Shown here piece after piece: positions 1 to 10,114 of a stretch of DNA of 64,000 nt. Every line of letters starts with the position of its first letter. Position 1 is the stretch's first letter. The notes beneath the pieces are model-generated. The model had not been told where the DNA came from, ran no database searches, and saw only the letters and a program-made list of their open reading frames with translations. The position numbers and the translations under genes were made by a program. This DNA is from Rachicladosporium sp. CCFEE 5018 (lineage: Eukaryota > Ascomycota > Dothideomycetes > Cladosporiales > Cladosporiaceae), in the NCBI GenBank assembly GCA_002077045.2, contig KZ111141.1, forward strand, positions 547,001 through 611,000, in the 5' to 3' direction.

Positions 1-2519
1 CTCCAGCTTTCCCTCCTTGACCCACACCCTTATAATTTTCCTCCCCTCCGCGATCTCGACCACAGCCTCCATGTCAAACATCGCATCCTCCCCTTTCTCC
101 TCCACCGCCCACTTCAACTGCTGCTTTGCCTGATTTTTCTCAATCTGCCACTGATCCAGATTGGCCAATCGCTTCACAAACTCATACACCCACGCGTCCA
201 TCGCTCGATCATTGGCCAGACTCAAATCGCTGTACGCAGCATCGTCAAGCAGCTCCTTCTCTACCGTCTTAAGCTCTCCGCCGAAGAGCTCACTATCCTC
301 GTCGCCCGAGATGATCGTGGTAGTGTAGAACCAGACGTAGTATATTTGCGTCGGCAGCCAGCCTTCCTTACTTGCTGGCGTGATACGGTCGTGGCATGTA
401 CGCATGTAGCGACGCACACGCATCTGGACAATACCTGTTTCTGTCGCGGAAGTAACGAAGAGCATCCGATTCTTGTCCCTTCCTCGTGATAGCTGAGCCG
501 TTTCGGTGCTCACGAAGGACTCATCCTCGGTGTTGCTTAGACTGGGCATGACCTCCCAGATGCGCGCTTCGGCAGCTTGGCATGTCTCGAACGGCTCGCC
601 TGCGGCCACCCACTCCTCGAACTGTGGTTCCTCGTTGGGATCGTCGATACCAGCGGCTATGGAGTATCGGCGCTCAACTTGATAGGCATTGTGGCACCCG
701 TCCTTGACTGTGATCGGAGAGGGAGATCTCGCGACTCGCTCTCCAACCATGTCACGGACGAGGTTGGCCCCGTAGATTTCCGCATAATACTGCGCGGCCT
801 GTGTATTGATCGTCTTGCCGGCCTCTGTTGGGCGTGTTGTCTGTGTCTGGTGCTGGACATCATTGCTTCGCGGACTGCCAACAACTGTTTGCGAATGCGG
901 AGAAACAGGGGGAGTTGGTGCTCCGCGTGCGAGGTTCGGCTTAGTGTGGACGATGCGGAATGTTGGTCGCGAGCCTGGTTCTTGAGTCCTGCTTCGAGCG
1001 GTTTTCGGTACACCGTTTCGCTCACGTAGCTTTTCGGCGAACAAATGATTGATCTCGGCGAGGGCGTCCTCATCGCCCTCCATACCTCGTTTGCACAGCT
1101 CCACGGATATATCATCGCCGCTCAGGGCATCCTCGACGAACTTCCAGCGCTTGGACACCATAGAATGCGTCTTTTCTAAGCCCGTCTGGGCATTGTACGC
1201 ATCAATGATCTCAGCCCACGACAGGCCATCGACACGCCATTGACATAGCATCAGATCAGCTGCGGTAATTGGCTCAAATCGAAGTGCCTTGGGTAGCGTG
1301 AACTTCTTTGGCAGGCGCTCAGCTTCTTTGACCTTCAGCAATGGTGTCTTGTCATCGCGCGTTGCATCAATTCGGTCCCTGAGCTCCTGCAGAGCAGTGA
1401 TAGAGCCACTGAGGACTTCTTCGAGGAGTTCCAAGGTAATCTCCTTGGGCTTGATGAGCAGCAGAACCCGCAGCCATATGCGCCTCAGTACCTCTTCGCT
1501 TCTCACCTTGCCAGTGTCCGCTCGAGAAAGTGCGATGATGCTTGGCCATGTCTCGCCATCTTCCTTCCACTTCGCAATCCGGAGGTCTCCAGGAACAATG
1601 TCGTACCGAGTACGTGCTCGGTCCCAGCCTTGCAGACCGGACGTCGTGTTGTTGCTCTTCGTGAGGGACTTGCTGAACCAAGTGGTATCGTTCGGTGCGC
1701 GTTGCTCTCGCAAGGGAATGAAGTCTCGCACACTCCTGGTATGACCAGCCGTAGCTGGTGCAGCAGTAGCAGATCTGACAGCTGCCACGCCTGCGGCACT
1801 AGTCATAGAAATCGGACCAGCCCAAGGCGCCGTGGGACTTTCGATCGACGATACGGGTGCTAGCTGCGGTTTCGCGTCTTCTGTGCATATGCCACTCATG
1901 GTTCTTGGTTTTGCCGGAACTGCAGGTGGTCTCATCGCTTCCTCTCGGGCCTCCCATGCCTCAGACTCTTCTGCCACGCTCTGAGCTTCCACTGGACCGA
2001 AGATGCTGGGCTGCGGAGCTGGCGTATGGTATGCTGGCTTGGGTCTAGAGGGCGCCGGCTGGCGCAGTGTTGTGGTCCCTCGATATAGCGAGGTCTCGGG
2101 ATCAGATATGCGAGGATAAGTGCTGGCAGCTCGCGGCCGATGATCGAGCAAACGATGATCTTTCTGTACTTCTGCTCTAATCTTCTGCAGAATCGAGGGA
2201 TCAGGCTTTGCCGTGGGCTTCGGTACAGGCTTGTCAGTCGGCTTGACAGTCCCGGCACGCTCATGCGCAGCTGCACTAGTTTTGGGCACTTCGGTTGTGG
2301 CACGATGAATAGAAGCATCAACACGGGAGTTCTTTGTATGGTAGTCCTTCGTCTTGCTCGCGATCGAGGCCCTGCGAGCGATCTCTTCGTTCAACGCCGA
2401 CGGCTTGGAATCGTTTGTGGTGTCTCTGTGCTTCGATGAGCGCGATGTTTCATCGTATCGCTTGTGGTCATCCCGCACCAGCGGAGATCGAGATGTTGGT
2501 GTCTCGATGGAGGGAACTA
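1..2519 (-). CDS. C-terminal exon of unidentified two-repeat protein, copy A1 (3' end cut by window start)
   Basis: This frame is open from 2519 down to the window edge. Comparison with copy A2 shows the stop codon lies about 15 bases outside the window. The frame has no ATG in its first ~180 codons, yet the homeologous B copy keeps the same frame there. I therefore read it as the second exon of a gene whose first exon is at 2600..3487, with an 80-nt intron at 2520..2599 (donor GTGACG, acceptor TACAG). It contains two copies of a helical W..DG..W..II motif and a C-terminal region rich in Trp, Tyr and acidic residues. I do not recognise the family. The motif resembles Myb/SANT-like helices only in a general way. 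The sequence appears identical to A2. Confidence 0.6.
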
Positions 2520-2599
2520 CTGTAGGCTCCCTTCGCGCCTCTCGGGCGCCTCTCCCTAGTGCGGAAGGGCTAAAAAAGACGGTGCGGTGGTGTCGTCAC

Positions 2600-3487
2600 G
2601 AGTCCGGCGCTTCGCAGCCTCGCGCATGAGCCTGCTATCCTCCATGGCCTTCGCAATAGTAGTCTTGGCAGCCGTCTCTTTCTCGCGATCAGCCAACGAT
2701 GGTGCTGTCTCCAGTGTGAGAGTCATCTGGAGGTCCGTATCCTCATCGTCCGAGTCATCAATCTGCACAAATGGTCCGCGCCCTTCCGTCTTCACTTTGG
2801 CGCCGTCTCAGGATTTCTCGCCACTGGTGCAGGTGTGGCTTGCAGTATCGCTCCAGCAGCATTCCCCAGATTGAGTCGTCCGCCGAGTGTCGATGGAAGC
2901 GATGACTTGGGTGCGGCTGGCTTCGGTGCGCCCAGTACGCTTGCGAAGACTCCATGAGTGCGTGGTGGGGTGTTGCTCAGTCTGTCGTGCGCATGTCCGA
3001 AGTACTTTGGCTTGATCGGAGTTGTAGCGCGGTATGCTGGCGGTGCTGCTTTGCGGTGTGAAGATGGTGGGACGTAGCTCGATCGAGCTGTGTTTGAGCG
3101 GTTGTGCTTGACAGCGGGAGCGTGGTGATCGTCCTCGTCGTCCGAGCTCACTATGTCAATGATGTTCGTCGCCTTTCTTGTTTTGTCGTTAAGCTTCATC
3201 GTCTTCGAGCCGAAGCTGCTACGACCTTGCTCGAGAGTCGGAGATCCTCTCTTTTTGCCGGTGGTCGATGAGCTAGTATGCCCTGCGGATGCTGCTGAAG
3301 ACGTGGTGAAGTCGCCCGCGGGCTGTTTCCTAGCAGCTTCAGTTGCCAGAGCATTGAAGTCCCATGTACTGTTACCGCCAAAGCCTCCGAGGAAGGACGA
3401 CGGCAATGCACGAGGCTTCTTTAGAGGGACCTGCGGCTGATCTTCTCTTGAAGGAGCTTCACCTCTGTATGGCGTGAAGATTGACAT
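2600..3487 (-). pseudogene. N-terminal exon of the two-repeat protein gene, copy A1, with a 1-bp frameshift
   Basis: The exon begins with ATG at 3487 (MSIFTPYR) and encodes a low-complexity region rich in Ser, Pro and basic residues, with an acidic SSDDEDD stretch. Compared with copy B, one base is missing near 2790-2800. The frame runs into TGA at 2792..2794 after 231 residues, while the B copy reads through this point. The frame after the deletion (down to about 2600) is conserved with B, so the loss is recent or is a sequence error. With the proposed splice to 2519, the intact version would be about 1138 residues, so this allele would give only the first fifth of the protein. The same deletion is present in A2. 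Confidence 0.6.
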
Positions 3488-4412
3488 CGTGCTGGTGGTT
3501 GTGTGATAGAGGTCGAAGCGTGCTTGGGTGTTGCGGAGGTGTCGTGAGAGTGTAGGTGGATGGAGTGGAGGTCGACGGTGCTTCTCAGCTATCTTGTGCT
3601 TGGTGATCCTATCACGTGCGTAACGTAGTCGTCGTTAGAGTGACTTGTGGTCAGTGCAACAAATGCTCAGTGCGTGCCAGAGGTGGGTGTCGCGAGTAGG
3701 CTCTCCTTTACAAGATCTTGGGGTTGTGTGCTGGTAGAAGCCATATATTTTACTAGTGATGTCTTACGAGGGAGCAAGGTGGCAGAGGAGGAATGGGGCG
3801 AACACGTAATAGTGGAACAGAAGAGGTGAAGCTGCAGCAACGCCATCAATTGGCGGCATGTGATATACTCAGCAGCGTGGCTCGTGTCATCATCACTCAC
3901 TGAGGACTGAGGAGTGATGTCGACTTCGTCCGCTTCTCGAAAGACATCCTTCTCTTCATCTGGCGTAGACTTCTTCAGGCCGTATCCTCGACAAGTGGCT
4001 ACCTTGGCATGATCGACCGTGCCTGACACCCGTCGTCATGAGTTGCAAGTGCTAGAGCTTAGGCATGATGGACTGCTGAAGCATCGGTATGGGCGTAGTA
4101 GGTGCTCTCTTCGATCCCATGGCAGCCTCTTGCGCATCGTCGCCCGCTCCAGCGTCTCTGGTCGCTGCGCAAGACTTCGTCCGGTGTTTGACAGCATCAG
4201 GGTCTTCACCGAGAGAGTTCTCCGCAGCCCAGTGGTATACTATAAGTGTCAGCGACCAGTGCTGGCGTGCGCATATTCTCGAGTGCGTTTCGCCGTGATC
4301 TGCCGATCGATGCGCACCGACTGCGGCCACTGTGGTCCATCGACGGCAACCCGATGTAACCCGTACTTCAAGGTGATTTCGGTCCATGTGGCACACTACC
4401 GCCGATAGACGT
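3488..4412. other. Intergenic region between the two-repeat gene and RRP45 (A1)
   Basis: About 0.9 kb lying 5' of the two-repeat gene and 3' of RRP45. Several short open frames exist on both strands, but none is kept in the corresponding B interval (25580..26406), which differs by indels. I see no gene here. It should hold the promoter of the two-repeat gene and the 3' UTR of RRP45. Confidence 0.6.
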
Positions 4413-5346
4413 TCAGCGGTCGTTCTCAGCACTCAGCTCAGCCATCAGCCCACCCGCATCCCTTCTCTTCTCGTCCTCCTCCAACTTCCTCTTTACAAGC
4501 GCATCGAGCATCTTCACCTTCTCCAGCGCCTTCGTCGTACATGTGATCATGCTCAAGCCGTCCACAGGCGCCCCACCATACTTAGCAATCTGGCACACCT
4601 CCCCAAAACGATTGATGCTGATCACAATCTCGCCCTCTCTACACTGCTCCTCCAACAACGTAGAGTCAAGCAACATGATCATCCCACCCTCGTAGTACCC
4701 GAAACTGATACAGAATGGTTGATGCTGCATCGAAAGCCTGACGGGCTCTCGTTCCCGAGAGTCAAAGACATGCACGTCCTCGCCATGCACCTCAAAGTCT
4801 GGCCGTCGGAAGTGCAGCAATGCCGCTACTAAAGCGATGCAGCTCGCGTCTACGAGGTTGCCATCATGATCGAGTACATGTATGTCAGCGCGTATGTGGA
4901 AGCACTTCTGGCCCGCAATGATGCACAGACTCTCTGTGTCCAGCGCGCCGGACCGTCGGATCGTCTTCTCTAGAATGCGGGAAAGCAGCATCTCAGTCTG
5001 GTCTTGACTATGGCCATTAGTCAGACGCATTACCCAAATCCTTCCATGCGAGGCAGACTTACCGTCCCACCTCGAATGCCGGCGACGCTAGAGGCGATAA
5101 TTCCGTCGAGATCGTGAAGATGCCGTCGAACTTGCGGTCCTCGGAGGACTTCACGACTTCGGCGGAGATTTTGGCGAGGACGCGAGTCTTGCCCAGGGAG
5201 ACGTCTGCGACGCCATACTCGTCGCCGAAAGTCAAATTGATGGGTCTGAAGGCATCGAAGTCTCTGCGGTCGAGGCGAACGCCTTCGCGGAGGGCTTGAA
5301 GGAGGAAGGCGCGAGCGTTCGTCGAAAGCTCGGCTTCGCGTGGCAT
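4413..5346 (-). CDS. RRP45: Exosome complex component RRP45 (RNase PH-like), copy A1
   Basis: Two exons: 5063..5346 and 4413..5007, separated by a 55-nt intron (donor GTAAGT, acceptor CCATAG, branch-like CTAAT), giving 292 residues. The start is the ATG at 5346 (MPREAEL); longer open sequence upstream is not conserved with B. Exon 1 carries the RNase PH opening with RRDFDAFRPI and LGKTRVLAKISAEV. Exon 2 carries HIRADIHVLDHDGNLVDA, typical of the RNase PH fold. In eukaryotes this family (EXOSC9 in animals) is a non-catalytic subunit of the six-member RNase PH-like ring of the 3'-5' RNA exosome, in nucleus and cytoplasm. The length fits fungal Rrp45. It is divergently paired with CWC15 across a 278-bp shared promoter. 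Identification is strong; the splice is inferred from phase and conservation. Confidence 0.9.
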
Positions 5347-5482
5347 GCTTGGAAAGGATCGGATGCTATCGTTCAGGCATTGGTGATGTTTACGGAATGG
5401 TACAGGGTTGCGGAAATTTGTAGCCCGTTTGCTGGACGTGAAGTTCGAGATCGCCCGATTGGGCAGCCATAAGCGGGTCTTT

Positions 5483-5521
5483 CTGCCAGTCGCAACGAAG
5501 TGAATCCGTTGCGACTGGCAG
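5483..5521. repeat. Perfect 15-bp inverted repeat (hairpin) in the RRP45-CWC15 promoter, A1
   Basis: Arms at 5483..5497 and 5507..5521 (CTGCCAGTCGCAACG and its exact reverse complement) flank a 9-base loop. It lies in the 278-bp divergent promoter. The B copy aligns well just upstream and then lacks the hairpin. Confidence 0.85.
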
Positions 5522-5624
5522 AGCAGCACACCACTAAACCCCATCTACAATACACAACTTACCACACGACCTCTTCACCTCTAGTACCATGACTCAATAG
5601 CACTCACACTCGTGACGCGCAGAT

Positions 5625-6377
5625 ATGACGACCGCACACAGACCCACATTCGACCCAGCACGCGGCAAAGATGCACAGCGCGGCGAGGCATATCATCAGC
5701 GATTGCTGCCCGCGCACAAGACGCTCAAGTACCGATCAGCAGCTCAAGGCGCACCGAATGACCAAGCGAGACGAGACCTAAAGACGGAGCTACTGCGATC
5801 AGAGCGAGAGTACTACGCGAAGAAGGAAGGACGCACGTTGCCCGTGGATGAGGATGAGGATGTTTTGGAGAAAGAGACGCTCTTGATCGAGGGGGATGCG
5901 GGTACTGGAGGGGTGAAGCGCAAGCACAGCGACATTGCGGCAGGTGAGGAGGGTGCAGACGCAGATGAGGAAGACTACGAGGCCAAGAAACGCCGCGTCC
6001 TCGCCGAAACAGCAGACATCGACGCCGACTCCGACGCCTCAGCCTCGTCGTCAGAATCCGACTCCGAGTCCGAGGACGAAGAAGCAGTTCTCATGCGCGA
6101 GCTGGCCAAAATCAAAGCCGAACGCGCGGAAACGGCTGCCAAAGAAGCTGCCGAGCAAGCGAAACGCGATGAGGAGCAACGGGAGAAGGACATTGCGCTG
6201 GGTAACCCGTTGTTGAATAAGACGGCGGATTATGGGGTGAAGCGACGGTGGGACGATGATGTGGTGTTCAAGAATCAAGCTAGGGGGACAGAGGAGAGGG
6301 GAAAGGAGAAGCGGTTCGTGAACGATCTGTTGAGGAGTGATTTTCATCGCAAGTTTATGGATCGGTATGTGCGGTGA
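5625..6377 (+). CDS. CWC15: Pre-mRNA-splicing factor CWC15 (Cwf15/AD-002 family), copy A1
   Basis: A single exon of 250 residues, close to the usual family length. The N-terminus MTTAHRPTFDPARGK and the C-terminus with RRWDDDVVFKNQARG and FVNDLLRSDFHRKFMDRYVR are the two conserved ends of the Cwc15 family. Between them lies a charged, Ser/Asp/Glu-rich disordered linker and an Ala/Glu/Lys helix. Cwc15 belongs to the Prp19-associated (NTC-related) part of the activated spliceosome and contacts the catalytic RNA core in the nucleus. It is transcribed divergently from RRP45. The B copy differs at scattered residues, mostly in the linker, which is the expected pattern of constraint. Confidence 0.95.
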   Translation: MTTAHRPTFDPARGKDAQRGEAYHQRLLPAHKTLKYRSAAQGAPNDQARRDLKTELLRSEREYYAKKEGRTLPVDEDEDVLEKETLLIEGDAGTGGVKRKHSDIAAGEEGADADEEDYEAKKRRVLAETADIDADSDASASSSESDSESEDEEAVLMRELAKIKAERAETAAKEAAEQAKRDEEQREKDIALGNPLLNKTADYGVKRRWDDDVVFKNQARGTEERGKEKRFVNDLLRSDFHRKFMDRYVR

Positions 6378-7050
6378 GGAACTGAAGCCGATACCTGGCG
6401 CTGGGGTGTCACGAGAGAAATGTCAGCTGCAGGGCCCAATTTCCTGGTATGTAACGTTCAGGCGCAGGATTTGCGCACCTGCTTGCAGCCGTGAAAAAGT
6501 CTAGTTGGAGACGACTCTCCAATTCGTGGGCTCCACACGTCTGGACATCGGAGATCAGCTTGAGCGTCTCGATTGTCACAGGCTGCGAATACCGGCGGTT
6601 CGGATTGCCACTGAGCTTCTCAAGTGTAGCGATGCAGGCGGGACGAAGTCTGCTGCACTTGTAGATGTTGAGCCCGGAACAGCTTTGTACATTGTGCAGA
6701 CGGCAACCAATTTGTGAGCGACGTGCAATGGTCCGGCGTTATCATTGCGCCCTTCAGCGTCCTCAGCGAGAGATTGTCAAAAAGCGTGCCTCTCCGGTTC
6801 TAGGTTGGGTCAGAGTGCACTTCTACAAGCACCTCCATACATACAAGTATGAGGTAGTGAGGCTTATGAGATAGAGAATAGAGAGTTTGATAGGTTTCCT
6901 CATTTAGACTCCCGACCCCACACTTCAGCTGTCATTTGACGTTCCTACGCTAGTAGCGCGATAGAAAGCTTACCGCAATGCACGCTGCTGTTGGCTCGCT
7001 TGTGTGACGGCTCGCAGCCACCATATCACTACCGCGTGCAGGCGTCCGGC
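6378..7050. other. Intergenic region between CWC15 and the kinase (A1)
   Basis: About 0.67 kb. The last ~130 bases, just upstream of the kinase ATG, align well with B. The middle does not align convincingly with the B interval (28373..29199), and no open frame is shared. I see no gene; it should hold the kinase promoter and 5' UTR. Confidence 0.6.
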
Positions 7051-9174
7051 ATGGACGACGACCGCGCCGCACCGGCGGGCGATGCTGGTGATTCGCAACG
7101 GAACCAGGAGCGGCATCTTTTGGATCAGTCACAGGGGCAGGGGGGTAATAAGATACGCGACAGCACTGTTCAGGATATAGAGGATCGCAAGGAATTCGGG
7201 GAGGGGAGGAGAGGATCGCGTGCAGTGTCAGTGTCAGAGGGAGATCCTGCAGCACTTCCGAACATAGCAGCGGCCTTGGATCAATTGATACAACCACGAG
7301 CATCGCCGTCCCAAGGACTACCAGGACGACACTCGCGGCAGCAGAGCGCCGGACTTCATCTTGAAACGAATGTAAATGCGCTCCTACCAAGTCTTGCATC
7401 AGGTCAACGGAGTCCTCCAGCGATACACGAGACACTCGCGCAGACCGCACTGCACGCATCCGCGACTGCGCCGCCCGGCAACCTCCCGATCATGGGCTCC
7501 TCGCTTCGATCAAACCCGTCTGCCAGTAGCATTGGTTCATATTCGCTATCGCCCGGCTCCGCGAACTCATTACTGCCTTCTCCGTATCTGGCAGCCATGG
7601 CAGATCTTACACCCTTGCCGTCTCCTCTAGTTATCAGCGGAGGTGAGGTCGCGCCGTGGAAGAAAGGACGTGCTGGGACGCCAGGGTCCAGCAGACATGG
7701 ATCAATTGACGATGCGACACCGATCGCAGGCCGGTCGTCCTCTTTTCCAACATCGCCCAACTCTCCGAACAGGAAGAAGAAGGGTTATGGTAGTCTGCTC
7801 TCTGCTGCGGTCGAAGCGTCGTCAGCCACCAACGCATCCGCAGCGCAGACGAACGAGCAAACGGCAAAGTCACAACACGGCCGTAATCGCAGTATCTCAG
7901 ATTTCGTGCCAGAGCAGCTACAGAATGTTAGGCAACGTCATGTCACGTTTGGCAATGGCGACGTGCCTAGCAGAGAATATCACATGCAACGCGAGGCATA
8001 TCTCGCAGCTCAAAGAGGTCTCACATTACCAGCCGCGCAAGCTGCACAAACGCTGCCTAGTCCGCCGCCGAGTAACACCAGCGTGGCTGAGAGCGATGAC
8101 CCAGATGAGGATGCTGATGCGATGGACGAGGGTGAAGATGCCGCGAGTGTTTTTCAAATACAGTGTGGGATCAACAATCGGAAACGAAAGTTCAGAGAGA
8201 TACGGGAATTGGGTCAGGGCACCTTCTCGAAAGTCATGCTGGCCACGAGTGAGCGCATACGATCGAGATCGAATTCCTCAGACAACGAGCGTAGTCTGGA
8301 CCCAGCACAGCTTGTCGCAGTGAAAGTGATTGAGCATGGGCCAGCTGGCGGCGCAGACGCGCAACGGATAGAGATCAGTCTGAAGCGCGAGATCGAGATG
8401 CTGAAGAGTGTATCGCATCCCTCACTCGTACAGCTTAAGGCTTGCGAGTACCAGCCTACGCGAACATTACTAGTCCTCAGCTACTGCCCCGGCGGCGACC
8501 TCTTTGATCTCGCAAGCGCGAACCGCGAAGTCCTCACATCACCTGTAGTGCACCGCATCTTCTCGGAACTTGTCAGCGCAGTGCGCTACCTCCATCTCAA
8601 CTATATCGTACACCGCGACATCAAGCTCGAGAACGTGCTCGTGAACCTCACTCCAGACCAGCTACGCGAGATTCCGGATCCTCTCACTCACCCGACACCA
8701 ATCGTGACGCTGACCGATCTCGGCCTCAGCCGCCGTATCCCCACACCTCCAGAATCACCTCTGCTTACCACTAGATGCGGAAGCGAAGACTACGCCGCGC
8801 CTGAGATCTTGCTCGGCCAACCCTACGATGGCAGATTGACGGACGGGTGGGCGCTGGGCGTGCTGCTGTACGCTCTGATGGAGGGCAGGCTACCTTTCGA
8901 TGCGCCGCCCGGGAAGCCGGAGCGGAGCCGCAATACGCATCGCATCGCGCGATGCGATTGGATCTGGTGTCGCTTCGGAGATCAAGGCGGAGACTGGGAT
9001 GCTAGTCGAGGCGAGGGATGGGAGGGTGCGAGACTGTGCGTGGAGAGCTTGCTCAAGAAGGTCAGGATGGGACGGAAGCCACTGGAAGACGTTGAGGCGA
9101 TGCAGTGGGTGCAGGAGGGGATCCAGGTGGAGGGTGGATTGAAATTGAGGGGCGAGGCGGGGGATTGTGGGTGA
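7051..9174 (+). CDS. Serine/threonine protein kinase with long disordered N-terminus, copy A1
   Basis: One exon, 707 residues from the ATG at 7051; frame further upstream exists only from a non-ATG codon. Residues 1-370 are Ser/Pro/Gln-rich with an acidic DDPDEDADAMDE segment. The kinase domain starts near residue 380. It has Gly-rich loop LGQGTFSKV (about 387), VAVK lysine K425, catalytic loop HRDIKLEN (D523), DLG in place of DFG (D556-G558), the activation segment motif GSEDYAAPEIL, and DGWALGV. It ends in a short helical and Gly-rich tail without a further domain. All catalytic residues are present, so it should be active. The GSEDYAAPE motif recalls fungal kinases of the Npr1/Prr1-like kind, but I cannot assign an ortholog. 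Confidence 0.85.
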   Translation: MDDDRAAPAGDAGDSQRNQERHLLDQSQGQGGNKIRDSTVQDIEDRKEFGEGRRGSRAVSVSEGDPAALPNIAAALDQLIQPRASPSQGLPGRHSRQQSAGLHLETNVNALLPSLASGQRSPPAIHETLAQTALHASATAPPGNLPIMGSSLRSNPSASSIGSYSLSPGSANSLLPSPYLAAMADLTPLPSPLVISGGEVAPWKKGRAGTPGSSRHGSIDDATPIAGRSSSFPTSPNSPNRKKKGYGSLLSAAVEASSATNASAAQTNEQTAKSQHGRNRSISDFVPEQLQNVRQRHVTFGNGDVPSREYHMQREAYLAAQRGLTLPAAQAAQTLPSPPPSNTSVAESDDPDEDADAMDEGEDAASVFQIQCGINNRKRKFREIRELGQGTFSKVMLATSERIRSRSNSSDNERSLDPAQLVAVKVIEHGPAGGADAQRIEISLKREIEMLKSVSHPSLVQLKACEYQPTRTLLVLSYCPGGDLFDLASANREVLTSPVVHRIFSELVSAVRYLHLNYIVHRDIKLENVLVNLTPDQLREIPDPLTHPTPIVTLTDLGLSRRIPTPPESPLLTTRCGSEDYAAPEILLGQPYDGRLTDGWALGVLLYALMEGRLPFDAPPGKPERSRNTHRIARCDWIWCRFGDQGGDWDASRGEGWEGARLCVESLLKKVRMGRKPLEDVEAMQWVQEGIQVEGGLKLRGEAGDCG

Positions 9175-9651
9175 GTGAGTAAGAGTGCGCGAAGCTCGCG
9201 AGCTTAGAGGCGGCACTTTTTGGATCGACAGGACGGTTTTGCTTCGTAAGAGATACCACCGCGCTTTATCATTAGTCCGAGGGCTTGGATAGGAAAGCAT
9301 CAAGAGCGAGATGCAAAAAGAGATCGGCCAGCATGCCGCGAGGCAGATGTGAGAGGAGCACTGTAAAACTGTGTTTGTGTTTTAGATCTCGTCAATTCTT
9401 CGTGTCCCCTTCGAGCATCGCGCTTTCCGCACGCCCAATATTCTCACATTGCCACTATTCTCACATCGCCAGAATCAAATTCCGACTAGCCGACCTCGAG
9501 GATCTCCAATATTGTGTCTAGGCCCCATCAATCACGGCCGGATCGCCATCTGCGCCCAAATAATACTACAGCTGCATCTGGACACTGTACATCGATCGAC
9601 CAACTTGATTCCGGAAAGGACCTATAACTGGGAATTCCATTTCGGTCGAGA
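9175..9651. other. Intergenic region between kinase and SGNH hydrolase (A1)
   Basis: About 0.48 kb with no supported gene. It holds a short direct repeat of period 17 (9440..9453 and 9457..9470) that is single in copy B, which accounts for a small length difference. It should carry the SGNH-hydrolase promoter. Confidence 0.6.
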
Positions 9652-10012
9652 ATGCCACCCCTCCACATCGCCGCCCTTGGCTCATCATTCGCCTCTGGGC
9701 CCGGCATTGCCCCAGAAACCCCTCCAGCCCGAAGATCCTACTACAACTATCCCTCCCTCATCTCCCGCTCCCTCTCAGCCAAGCTCTCGGACCTCTCGTC
9801 CTCAGGCGCTACTCTACTAAACGTGCTCAATGAGCCGCAGGACTACGCCACCGGCGAGTCGGCGCCACCGCAGCTGGAGGCTTTGAGCAAAGTTGAGGGC
9901 GTGGAGGGGATCGATCTGGTGATGTTGACGGCGGGTGGGAATGACATTGGCATGAGTAAAGCCATGATTGGCGACGCTGCTAAAGTAGTCTTGAAAGGGG
10001 ACGAAGACTTCT
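9652..10012 (+). CDS. SGNH/GDSL-type hydrolase, copy A1, cut by the assembly gap
   Basis: The first 120 codons of the gene that is complete in A2 (275 residues). Block I (GSSFASGPG, with the nucleophile Ser) and block III (AGGNDIG, oxyanion Asn) are present. The rest, including the block V His, is lost at the run of Ns. There is no signal peptide, so the enzyme probably acts inside the cell or leaves by a non-classical route. The truncation is due to the gap and is not evidence of a broken gene. Confidence 0.85.
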
Positions 10013-10112
10013 NNNNNNNNNNNNNNNNNNNNNNNNNNNNNNNNNNNNNNNNNNNNNNNNNNNNNNNNNNNNNNNNNNNNNNNNNNNNNNNNNNNNNNNN
10101 NNNNNNNNNNNN
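10013..10112. other. Assembly gap (100 N)
   Basis: Exactly 100 Ns, the usual placeholder for a gap of unknown size. The left flank is inside the SGNH-hydrolase gene and the right flank is inside a different, 5'-truncated gene. Confidence 0.99.
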
Positions 10113-10114
10113 TG

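Larger units (their letters stand above)
1..10012. repeat. Repeat block A1, apparently identical to 44244..54255
   Basis: Every open frame in this block recurs with the same translation at an offset of 44243 bases, including non-coding shadow frames and the 1-bp frameshift. The two blocks are therefore essentially identical at nucleotide level. B (22083..32178) is a diverged third version. Confidence 0.9.

Noticed and set aside
3667..4029. 120-codon minus-strand frame upstream of the two-repeat gene
   Set aside because: No equivalent frame in the B interval and no domain; the region differs by indels between A and B.
4052..4432. 126-codon minus-strand frame overlapping the 3' end of RRP45
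   Set aside because: The B counterpart is shorter with a largely different translation, so it does not look coding.
6590..6620. GGTTCGGATT resembling a tRNA B box
   Set aside because: The required A is missing, and no matching A box, acceptor stem or anticodon arm was found; it is not conserved in B.
6991..7050. N-terminal extension of the kinase upstream of MDDDR
   Set aside because: It begins at a TTG codon and the B copy has no matching upstream start; the first ATG is at 7051.
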